DNA of 6,101 bases from Mariprofundaceae bacterium (GTDB taxonomy: Bacteria > Pseudomonadota > Zetaproteobacteria > Mariprofundales > Mariprofundaceae), in the NCBI GenBank assembly GCA_030950965.1, contig JAUZQP010000046.1:1-6101 (forward strand). The letters run 5' to 3'. Shown here one piece after another: positions 1 to 5,931 of this stretch. The notes beneath the pieces were generated by a model that had not been told where the DNA came from, did no database searches, and was given only the letters and a program-made list of their open reading frames with translations. Both the position numbers and the translations under genes were made by a program. Every line of letters begins with the position of its first letter. Within the stretch, counting starts at the first letter, position 1.

Positions 1-280
1 TAATCGGCTTCCCTTTTAAGATGGACATCCTTAACAGCAACGTGTTGAATGGGGTGTGATAGCAAGGATTTGAACTCAAGGGTAGGGTGCGCTTGCGCAC
101 AAAATGGCGTGGTAGAACCCATACACTGGTTCATTTATCACACCTCTGCATGAGTTGTACCGCCGTGTGGTGCGCAAGCGCACCCTACGCTTCACCGTTG
201 CAGCTCTCTTTTTGTCCAGTCTTCAGCGAAAAGCCCCATGAGTAGTTATGCAGCCCTCCCCTAAAGCCGTTATAATCAGA
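1..280. other. Left-edge intergenic region with no recognisable gene
   Basis: No convincing coding region is visible. A short plus-strand open frame from the edge ends at a TGA at 57-59 (last residues NSNVLNGV). It could be the 3' end of a gene lying to the left but is too short to judge. On the minus strand an ATG at 26-28 opens a frame reading MSILKGKPI that runs off the edge. A purine-rich TTAAGG sits directly against that ATG, too close to be a normal ribosome binding site. The only clear structure is the inverted-repeat element at 82-188, described separately. Between 189 and 280 nothing is recognised. Confidence 0.6.
82..188. repeat. Paired REP-like (BIME-like) inverted repeat element
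   Basis: The 19-mer GTAGGGTGCGCTTGCGCAC at 82-100 recurs as its exact reverse complement at 170-188, enclosing 69 bp of unrelated sequence. Each arm is itself a hairpin (GTGCGC, two-base loop, GCGCAC) preceded on its own strand by GTAGG, so the GTAG heads face outward. A GTAG or GGAG tetranucleotide followed by a palindrome is the known layout of REP sequences mobilised by RAYT (TnpA-REP) transposases, and paired inverted REPs form BIMEs. Assignment to that class is by pattern only, because no RAYT gene is in the window. The element lies just beyond the guaB terminator in non-coding DNA, a usual REP location. A stand-alone large stem-loop or a small MITE are the alternatives. Confidence 0.75.
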
Positions 281-315
281 ATAAAAAATCCGCCAACTCA
301 GTTGGCGGTCTTTTT
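281..315 (-). terminator. Intrinsic terminator of guaB, probably bidirectional
   Basis: A perfect 8-bp stem, CCGCCAAC at 290-297 with GTTGGCGG at 301-308, closes a 3-nt loop. On the minus strand the stem is followed by a U-rich run (ATTTTTTATT, 289 down to 280), and it begins 16 nt beyond the guaB stop codon. On the plus strand the same stem is followed by TCTTTTTATT (309-318), so it could also stop transcription coming from the left. The position and strength mean guaB is the last gene of its transcript. Confidence 0.93.
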
Positions 316-324
316 ATTATCTTC

Positions 325-1800
325 TTAACGCTCCATGCGATAATTCGGAGCCTCTTCCGTAATCGTCACATCATGCACATGTGATTCGTGTAAGCCTGCC
401 CCTGTAATTTTCACAAAGCGTGCACGTTCATGCAGGCTGGCAATAGAATCTGCTCCCACATAACCCATTGCAGCGCGTAACCCGCCCATCAGTTGATGCA
501 TAATATCTGCTAGCGCGCCTTTATATGGCACACGCCCTTCAATACCTTCAGGCACCAACTTCAGCACCTCTTCGACATCGCCTTGGAAGTAACGGTCTTT
601 ACTACCCTTCTTCATCGCGCCAATCGAACCCATGCCTCGGTACGATTTAAATGATCGACCTTGGTAAAGAATTTTTTCACCTGGTGCTTCATCCGTACCA
701 GCAAACATAGAACCAAACATGCACACCGATGCACCAGCCGCCATCGCCTTGGCAAAATCACCCGAAAATTTAATGCCGCCATCGGCAATAATAGGCACGC
801 CTGCTTCACGCGCAGCATCAGCACATTGCATAATAGCCGTAAACTGCGGTACACCCACACCTGCAACGATACGTGTGGTGCAAATTGAGCCGGGCCCAAT
901 GCCTACTTTCACCGCATCTGCACCAGCAGCAATCAGGTCGCGCGTGGCTTCGGCTGTTGCAATATTACCGCCAATGACTTGAATGCGGTCACCATACTGC
1001 TGTTTGATCTGACGTACTTGCTCAATCACCCCAGCGGAATGACCATGCGCTGTATCGACCACCACGGCATCGACACCTTCTGCCATCAACGCTTCAAAGC
1101 GCAGCATCTCGGCATCGCCCACGCCAATGGCTGCGGCCACCAACAAACGGCCCCGTTCATCGCGTACTGCATGTGGGTTCGCCGATGCTTTTTCAATATC
1201 GCGCACGGTAATCATACCATGCAAGCTGCCGTCACTGTTCAGTACAGGGAGCTTTTCAATCCGATGCTCATGGAATAATGCCTTGCAGCGTTCCAGTGAT
1301 ATGCCAGGTTCAACATGAACCAATCGATCACGCTTGGTCATCATCTCAGCCACTTTCCGCTGTGGATCTGATTCAAAACGGAAGTCACGGTGGGTGATAA
1401 TACCACACACTTTGCCATCGTTGTCGATCACAGGGAAACCAGAAAAGTTATTTTCACTGGCCAGTTTCAGTACGTCAGCCAACACCGTATCAGGACGAAC
1501 CACCAAGGGATCAATCACTACGCCCGCTTCAAAACGTTTTACTTTGCGCACTTCCGCCGCTTGCATCGCAGGCGTGAGGTTTTTGTGGATCACGCCGATG
1601 CCACCCTCCTGCGCCAACACAATGGCTGTACCCGATTCAGTCACCGTATCCATTGCGGCAGATAATACAGGAATATTAAGCTTAATTTTCCGCGTTAACT
1701 GCGTTGTTGTGGTGGCAGAGCGAGGAACCACACTGCTGGCCTGTGGAATTAACAGTACATCATCAAACGTCAGACCTTCATAAAGGATTCTCGCATCCAT
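325..1800 (-). CDS. guaB: Inosine-5'-monophosphate dehydrogenase
   Basis: GuaB oxidises IMP to XMP with NAD+, the first committed step of GMP synthesis, in the cytosol. The 491-residue product matches the usual 488-490. The N-terminal barrel part has the TFDDVLLIP signature (11-19) and SAAMDTVTE (47-55). Two CBS domains follow at about residues 93-210. The barrel then resumes with DTAHGHS (249-255, NAD site), GGN (277-279), and the potassium and catalytic loop GPGSICTTR (302-310) carrying the nucleophile Cys307. IADGG (338-342) and GSMFAGTDE (363-371) form the IMP phosphate site. The mobile flap spans about 387-430, with YRGMGS and the EGRVPYKG arginine Arg423. All catalytic residues are present. 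The ATG start is supported by GGGAG 7 nt upstream. A terminator follows directly, so guaA is not co-transcribed here. The SUF genes upstream are on the same strand but 527 bp away, so guaB probably has its own promoter. Confidence 0.98.
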   Translation of the reverse strand: MDARILYEGLTFDDVLLIPQASSVVPRSATTTTQLTRKIKLNIPVLSAAMDTVTESGTAIVLAQEGGIGVIHKNLTPAMQAAEVRKVKRFEAGVVIDPLVVRPDTVLADVLKLASENNFSGFPVIDNDGKVCGIITHRDFRFESDPQRKVAEMMTKRDRLVHVEPGISLERCKALFHEHRIEKLPVLNSDGSLHGMITVRDIEKASANPHAVRDERGRLLVAAAIGVGDAEMLRFEALMAEGVDAVVVDTAHGHSAGVIEQVRQIKQQYGDRIQVIGGNIATAEATRDLIAAGADAVKVGIGPGSICTTRIVAGVGVPQFTAIMQCADAAREAGVPIIADGGIKFSGDFAKAMAAGASVCMFGSMFAGTDEAPGEKILYQGRSFKSYRGMGSIGAMKKGSKDRYFQGDVEEVLKLVPEGIEGRVPYKGALADIMHQLMGGLRAAMGYVGADSIASLHERARFVKITGAGLHESHVHDVTITEEAPNYRMER

Positions 1801-1805
1801 GCAGA

Positions 1806-1837
1806 CACTCCCGTGAGCGACATGGTAAGTAGGAGTG
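1806..1837 (-). promoter_or_regulatory. guaB ribosome binding site within a possible sequestering hairpin
   Basis: The guaB Shine-Dalgarno core GGGAG lies at 1808-1812, 7 nt before the ATG. In the mRNA, GGAGUG (1811 down to 1806) is exactly complementary to CACUCC (1837 down to 1832) across a 20-nt loop, so the ribosome site could be folded away. The loop also contains an out-of-frame AUG (minus strand, 1823-1821). It opens an 17-codon frame that overlaps the start of guaB and ends at a TGA inside it. The pairing is seen in the sequence. That it regulates anything is inference, because a 6-bp stem with a 20-nt loop is only moderately stable and may arise by chance. Confidence 0.35.
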
Positions 1838-2069
1838 CATCAGTCTTTTAACCATTTATTGCGCCGAATATTCCGTGATATTCAAGGCATGAAACCGGCG
1901 ACTTTCCATAAGGCTCTCGCGCTCATTCAGGAGCTTGCTTATGTGACGTTTTTCATCATGAAGCATATCGCGCGAATAGGCAAGTTAGACATGTTAAAAG
2001 ACTTTTGTGCAACTACTTACAGCCATGCTCGCTACTGTAATTTAGTTATCAGGCTAATCAGCCACCTGC

Positions 2070-2102
2070 AAAAACCTGGGTGGATGAGTTGCAATCCCAG
2101 GT
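2070..2102 (-). terminator. Candidate intrinsic terminator downstream of sufT
   Basis: On the minus strand ACCTGGG (2102 down to 2096) pairs exactly with CCCAGGT (2080 down to 2074) across a 15-nt loop, and four further T residues (2073-2070) follow. That is the layout of a Rho-independent terminator. It would end the suf transcript about 225 nt past the sufT stop codon. It leaves roughly 270 bp for a separate guaB promoter. The long loop and short U-run make it weaker than the guaB terminator. Confidence 0.42.
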
Positions 2103-2327
2103 CGCGTTTATTTTCGAGGGAAAAGGAGATGCATGGTGGTTCCATGGATCGAATTTTGACTCGTAAATAGACCGAAGTGGGGAAGCAAATCGCCGCTCAC
2201 GATTTTTGCACGTGGCTCTAATCATGTAATGCCCAAAGTGTCGCCGTATACTACCTATATAAGACGGCGCATAAAGCCCATGATGTCATTCATCTACCTT
2301 TCACTAGCGAAAACATCTTACCAACGA

Positions 2328-2882
2328 TCAAAACATACCCAGTTTCAGCTTAGCTAATTCTGACATCATGGTACGATCCCACGGCGGATCAAAGACCAAT
2401 TCCACATGCACATCGGTAACATTTTTCACACTGAGCAGTTTATTGCGCACATCATCCACCAAGAATGGCCCCATGCCGCAGCCCGCCGCCGTTAACGTCA
2501 TGGTGATGTCTACCGCATTGCCACCCGCTTCGGTCTCGGCAACAAGCACGTTGTAAATCAGCCCCAAATCCACAACATTCACAGGTATTTCAGGGTCATA
2601 ACACTCACGCAAGGCATCCCAAACAGCGGCTTCTTCAACAGGGCCATCGGCAGTGCAGGCTTCTTTTTGTTTAACCGTTACGCGATTTTCCATCCCTAAA
2701 GCATCGGCATCCTTGTTTTCGATGCGTACCAAGTTGCCGTTCACACCCACAGTGAAATAATCACCCAGCTCTTGTGTCACACGCACGAATGCACCCTCAG
2801 GCACGACCACGGGCGTTCCCATAGGGATCAACACGCCATCGATGTTGCGCGAAACTGTAATCATATCTCCAGATGTCATCAT
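2328..2882 (-). CDS. sufT: Long-form SufT, MIP18/DUF59-family Fe-S maturation protein
   Basis: This 184-residue protein fits the long SufT family of SUF operons. It has an N-terminal extension of about 65 residues (GVLIPMGTPVVVPEG at 16-30, NGNLVRIENKDADALG at 48-63) ahead of a DUF59/MIP18 domain. That domain shows YDPEIPVNVVDLGLIY (95-110), TAAGCGMGP (131-139) with the conserved Cys135, and DPPWDRTMMSE (165-175). Family members help deliver or mature Fe-S clusters; their exact biochemical step is not settled. The gene begins immediately after the sufU stop (TAG-ATG-ATG), so the two are probably translationally coupled. Three in-frame starts are possible. Met2 (2879) has GGAG at a 6-nt spacing, Met1 (2882) only 3 nt, and Met7 (2864) lies nearest the conserved N-terminus. 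The longest frame is given here. It is the last gene of the suf cluster on this strand. Confidence 0.93.
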   Translation of the reverse strand: MMTSGDMITVSRNIDGVLIPMGTPVVVPEGAFVRVTQELGDYFTVGVNGNLVRIENKDADALGMENRVTVKQKEACTADGPVEEAAVWDALRECYDPEIPVNVVDLGLIYNVLVAETEAGGNAVDITMTLTAAGCGMGPFLVDDVRNKLLSVKNVTDVHVELVFDPPWDRTMMSELAKLKLGMF

Positions 2883-3338
2883 CTACTCCGTGTGTGCCAC
2901 ACCGCCCTGTGCGGTGATAGCTGATTTGACTGTATGCCAACATAAAATAGCGCATTTAATGCGTGACGGAAATTCCCGAACACCGCCCAGCACGGCGAGC
3001 TTGCCCATCGCTTCATCATCCAGTGCTTCATCGACTGGCGATGTGACCATTTTCTGGAAGCGATCAAACAGGGCTTCAAACTCTGTCACGGTGTGGCCAA
3101 TCATCGCTTCAGTCATCATCGAAGCAGAGGCCACAGAGATCGCGCAGCCTTCGCCTTCAAAGCTGGCATCGACAATTTGACCGTCATTAGCAACTTGCAA
3201 ATAGACATGCAAATGGTCGCCACACAAGGGGTTATGACCATCGGCATCGTGACTACAAGGCGTGAGCACACCAAAATGACGCGGCGCTTTGCTGTGATCG
3301 ACGATGACCTGTTGGTAAAGACTGCGTAAATCAAACAT
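2883..3338 (-). CDS. sufU: SufU-type NifU/IscU-family sulfur acceptor or scaffold protein
   Basis: The protein has 151 residues and an IscU-like fold. Conserved ligands are Cys39 and Asp41 in NPLCGD, Cys65 in GEGCAIS, and Cys129 in RIKCAIL. Two features mark it as SufU-type rather than IscU. The Cys65-Cys129 spacing of 64 residues includes the extra segment of roughly 20 residues absent from IscU (spacing 43). The residue before the last cysteine is Lys128, where IscU has the His of its HC pair. The LPPVK chaperone motif of IscU is also absent. In Bacillus, SufU is a zinc-bound sulfurtransferase that takes persulfide sulfur from SufS, and that role is inferred here. An additional Cys133 follows the last ligand. 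AAGGA lies 6 nt before the ATG. The gene sits 39 bp after sufS and directly against sufT. No sufE is seen between these genes, which suits SufU as the SufS partner. Confidence 0.93.
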   Translation of the reverse strand: MFDLRSLYQQVIVDHSKAPRHFGVLTPCSHDADGHNPLCGDHLHVYLQVANDGQIVDASFEGEGCAISVASASMMTEAMIGHTVTEFEALFDRFQKMVTSPVDEALDDEAMGKLAVLGGVREFPSRIKCAILCWHTVKSAITAQGGVAHTE

Positions 3339-3377
3339 GAGGAATCCTTATCGGTAGGGGAATAAACGGCGGCAACA

Positions 3378-4595
3378 TCATTGAAACATGGCGTGGGCTT
3401 GTTCAATGGCAGCAAACAACACGTCAACTTCTTGCTGGGTATTGTACACAGCAAAGGAGGCTCTAGCGGTTGCCGGTACGCCAAAGAACTGCATCACAGG
3501 CATCGCGCAATGGTGACCGGCACGAATGGCCACCCCATCACGGTCGAGAATCGTACCCAAGTCATGCGGATGCACGCCATTGACGGTGAAGGACAACACG
3601 CTTGCCTTATGCTCGGCCGTACCAATCAAACGTATATAACCGCAGGCTTGCGCCTGTGCCGTGGCGTATTCCAACAACTGTTGCTCGTGCGCGGCGATGT
3701 TTTCCACCCCCAGCGATTGCACATAGCGCACGGCGGCACCAAAGCCAATACCACCAGCAATATTCGGCGTACCTGCTTCAAACTTATAGGGCAGGTCATT
3801 GTATTCACTGCGCTCAAAGGTCACCGTGCGAATCATATCGCCACCACCTTGATACGGTGGCATGGCATCAAGCAGGGCCTCTTTGGCATAGAGCATACCA
3901 ACACCTGTGGGACCATACATTTTATGCGCGCTGGTGACGTAAAAATCGACATCCAACGCTTGCACATCCACAGCCACATGCGCCAAGGCTTGCGCGCCAT
4001 CAAGCAACACTTTCGCACCCACGGCATGGGCTTTAGCAATAATCTCTGCCACGGGGTTAATCGTGCCCAAAGCATTGGATTGATGAACCACCCCTACCAA
4101 ACGTGTGCGTTCGCTCAGTAGCGTATCAAACGCATCCATCAACAGCGCACCACTGTCATCCATTGGAATCACTTTGAGCACTGCGCCCGTACGTTCACAC
4201 AGCCATTGCCACGGCACGATGTTGGAGTGATGCTCCATCGCAGAGATAAGAATCTCATCGCCTGCCTGCACGTTGGTAGAACCCCAGCTTTGCGCCACCA
4301 GGTTAATCGCTTCGGTAGCGCCACGCACAAAGATGATTTCGCGACGATTACCAGCATGGATGAACGCCACCAGCGCATCCCGTGCCTGCTCATAATGCGC
4401 CGTAGCCCGTTCTGACAAGGCATGCACACCACGATGCACATTGGCATTATCGTTGCGGTAATAGTCACACACGGCATCAATCACCACCTGTGGCTTTTGC
4501 GTGGTCGCTGCATTATCAAGATAGACTAGGGGCTTGCCATAGACCTGCTGTTGTAGAATCGGGAAATCGTTACGAATGTCATGAAGTGGTTTCAT
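3378..4595 (-). CDS. sufS: Cysteine desulfurase SufS (group II, PLP-dependent)
   Basis: SufS converts L-cysteine to L-alanine and holds the sulfur as a persulfide on its active-site cysteine. The length of 405 residues matches E. coli SufS (406). Visible signatures are YLDNAATTQKP (25-35), MEHHSN (120-125) with the PLP-stacking His123, LLDGAQ (197-202) with Asp199, and TSAHKMYGP (221-229) with the PLP Schiff-base Lys225. FEAGTPN follows at 272-278, and RAGHHCAMP (358-366) carries the catalytic Cys363. The sequence HPHD (342-345) puts a His (His344) at the position that binds zinc in the Bacillus SufS-SufU complex, whereas E. coli SufS, by memory alignment, has Tyr there. This agrees with the downstream sufU. 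The ATG has AGGGTG a few bases upstream, a modest ribosome site next to an A-rich run. A REP-like hairpin in the 73-bp gap to sufD may lower expression relative to sufCD. Confidence 0.97.
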   Translation of the reverse strand: MKPLHDIRNDFPILQQQVYGKPLVYLDNAATTQKPQVVIDAVCDYYRNDNANVHRGVHALSERATAHYEQARDALVAFIHAGNRREIIFVRGATEAINLVAQSWGSTNVQAGDEILISAMEHHSNIVPWQWLCERTGAVLKVIPMDDSGALLMDAFDTLLSERTRLVGVVHQSNALGTINPVAEIIAKAHAVGAKVLLDGAQALAHVAVDVQALDVDFYVTSAHKMYGPTGVGMLYAKEALLDAMPPYQGGGDMIRTVTFERSEYNDLPYKFEAGTPNIAGGIGFGAAVRYVQSLGVENIAAHEQQLLEYATAQAQACGYIRLIGTAEHKASVLSFTVNGVHPHDLGTILDRDGVAIRAGHHCAMPVMQFFGVPATARASFAVYNTQQEVDVLFAAIEQAHAMFQ

Positions 4596-4641
4596 TTTTC
4601 ACCCTTTTTTTTATTTGTAAGTGGCTCATAGGCATGCCTTT

Positions 4642-4672
4642 GTTGGGTTTCGCTTCGCTCTACCCAACCTAC
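4642..4672 (-). repeat. REP-like hairpin in the sufD-sufS gap
   Basis: On the minus strand GTAGG is followed by a hairpin with a 7-bp stem, GTTGGGT (plus 4642-4648) pairing with ACCCAAC (plus 4662-4668), and a 13-nt loop rich in GCGAAGCG. The GTAG head plus palindrome is the REP layout, and wording of the type GTAGGTTGGGTAGAGC is a common dispersed repeat in proteobacterial genomes (recalled, not searched). The TAG of the GTAG head is the stop codon of sufD, so the element begins inside the last codons of that gene. A perfect 10-bp palindrome, AGGCATGCCT at 4630-4639, lies two bases beyond it. The hairpin has no U-run, so it is unlikely to act as a terminator. It may affect mRNA stability between sufD and sufS. 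Confidence 0.7.
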
Positions 4673-5931
4673 GCTCCCAACAAACCTGCCATGTCATTAC
4701 CGTAAGGTAATTTAGCAAAGGCTTGTTGTTCGATGTAGCGACGTACTACGGCGCTTGGCAATGCTGCGAGCAGGGTGTCGGCAAAAGCAAACACCAGTAC
4801 ATCACGACTCATCGCCTGCGACAGACCACGCGAACGCAAATAGAATAGGTGGTCGGCATCCAACTGTCCCACTGTCGCCCCGTGGGCACATTTGACGTTA
4901 TCGTGGTCGATTTCCAACGCTGGTTTGGTATCGATTTCGGCCGTGCGCGACAGCAACAGGTTATCGCTGTTTTGCCCAGCATCCGTACCCGATGCACCCA
5001 CGCGCACATGCACCGCGCCGTTATACACGCCGTGACTGTGACCGCTCAACACACTGCGGTAGCCTTGACGACTGGTGCAATGCGGCGCGCTGTGGGCCAT
5101 ATGCACATGATGATCGACATGTTGTGTGCCATCGCTCAAAAATAGCCCATTAATGCGGCAAAACGCACCTTCACCTTGCAGGTCTGCGCTGATGTCCATA
5201 CGTACTTTCGCGCCACCCAATTCAACGGCATGGGCTTCAAAGTGACTATCTTGCTGCTGGTTCACACGCACCTGACCCATCTGCCAATCAGCGGTGTTGA
5301 GTTGTTGCACACGACTGAAGCTGGCATGGGACTGGGCTTCCAAGGTAAACTGCCAATGACTGCTGCGTAGGCGTGCTGTTCCTTCATCCAACGCCACATC
5401 ATGGGCAATCACATCCGCCTTCGCCCCTGTACCAAGGTGGATGCTATGGCGCACATGGGCGTGTGCGCTGCTGTCATGCAGGTGCAGCACATAAAGCGGA
5501 CGATCCAACACCACATGCGCTGCCATGCGTAGGCATAGACCATCTTGCATGCGGGCAGCATTAAGTGCCTCAAAAGCGTGAAACAGGCGTGCTGAAGTAT
5601 CAACAGCAGGCAGTCGTTCCACTGCTGTTTGCTCATCCATGTCCGACCAGAACGTCAGCGAAACACCACTAGGCAGCGCATCGCTAGCAGCATGAATACG
5701 TCCACGATAGATCACAATACGGTAAGCATCCAAGTCGCCAATACAGGGGTAATCAGCAGGCAGTTCGGCGGTGTCATCTACCAACGCAGGCTGCCGCCAA
5801 TCAGCCCCTAAATCGCTGTGAATATCGGATATATCGGTATACTTCCAATCTTCCTGCCGCTCATGTGGCAGGCCTGTGGTACGGAACTGTTGCACCGCTG
5901 CATCGCGCCATGCTTGCAATGAATCAGCCAT
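4669..5931 (-). CDS. sufD: SufD, subunit of the SufBCD Fe-S scaffold complex
   Basis: SufD pairs with SufB and the ATPase SufC to form the complex on which Fe-S clusters are built. The 420-residue length matches E. coli SufD (423). The N-terminal part has RQEDWKYTD (25-33), typical of SufD. The middle is rich in beta strands and His residues (SufB/SufD beta-helix core, about 130-350). The C-terminal signature runs from EIDTKPALEI (332-341) through DNVKCAHGATVGQLD (344-358) to YLRSRGLS (364-371). Cys348 and His350 correspond to E. coli Cys358 and His360, the latter implicated in cluster assembly at the SufB-SufD interface. The ATG has AAGAGG 6 nt upstream and overlaps the sufC stop by 8 bp (ATGGCTGA), indicating translational coupling. 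The gene ends on the TAG within the GTAG head of a REP-like repeat, so the extreme C-terminus may have been trimmed or set by that element. Confidence 0.96.
   Translation of the reverse strand: MADSLQAWRDAAVQQFRTTGLPHERQEDWKYTDISDIHSDLGADWRQPALVDDTAELPADYPCIGDLDAYRIVIYRGRIHAASDALPSGVSLTFWSDMDEQTAVERLPAVDTSARLFHAFEALNAARMQDGLCLRMAAHVVLDRPLYVLHLHDSSAHAHVRHSIHLGTGAKADVIAHDVALDEGTARLRSSHWQFTLEAQSHASFSRVQQLNTADWQMGQVRVNQQQDSHFEAHAVELGGAKVRMDISADLQGEGAFCRINGLFLSDGTQHVDHHVHMAHSAPHCTSRQGYRSVLSGHSHGVYNGAVHVRVGASGTDAGQNSDNLLLSRTAEIDTKPALEIDHDNVKCAHGATVGQLDADHLFYLRSRGLSQAMSRDVLVFAFADTLLAALPSAVVRRYIEQQAFAKLPYGNDMAGLLGA

Larger units (their letters stand above)
1801..2327. other. sufT-guaB intergenic interval, no confident gene
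   Basis: This 527-bp interval must hold the guaB promoter, but no strong sigma-70 site stands out. The best minus-strand pair seen is TTGCAC (2007-2012) and TCTAAC (1984-1989), 17 bp apart, which is a weak match. A terminator-like hairpin lies at 2070-2102. A second inverted repeat, CGCCGT (2242-2247) with ACGGCG (2264-2269), encloses AT-rich sequence but has no U-run after it on either strand. A plus-strand frame (GTG at 1835 to TAG at 2170, 111 codons) is open but lacks a properly spaced ribosome site, runs antisense across the guaB leader and resembles no family I know. A 36-codon minus-strand frame (1856-1966) and a frame-broken plus-strand stretch (1991-2166) look somewhat protein-like and are discussed as findings. 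The interval could be the remains of a lost gene. Confidence 0.6.

Noticed and set aside
1..59. Edge frames on both strands that might be gene ends
   Set aside because: Fewer than 20 codons are visible, with no motif and no good ribosome site, so nothing can be assigned.
51..90. TTGAGTTCAAATCCTTGC on the minus strand, resembling a tRNA T-arm
   Set aside because: The bases flanking the TTCAAAT loop do not form a five-pair stem, and no acceptor or anticodon arm can be built nearby.
1829..2170. Plus-strand frame of 111 codons opening with GTG at 1835, upstream and divergent to guaB
   Set aside because: No ribosome site at proper spacing, antisense over the guaB leader, unusual composition and no recognisable family. 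Best treated as a chance open frame unless homologs are found.
2242..2269. Inverted repeat CGCCGT/ACGGCG with an AT-rich loop, as a sufT terminator or operator
   Set aside because: Only six pairs around a 16-nt loop and no U-run on either strand. The hairpin at 2074-2102 is the better terminator candidate.
3381..4121. Long plus-strand frame of 246 codons opposite sufS
   Set aside because: It lies wholly antisense to sufS, whose family motifs are complete. This is a typical coding shadow.
4600..4613. Run of eight T on the plus strand in the sufD-sufS gap as a terminator tail
   Set aside because: No stable GC stem precedes it on the plus strand. On the minus strand it is just the A-rich stretch ahead of the sufS ribosome site.
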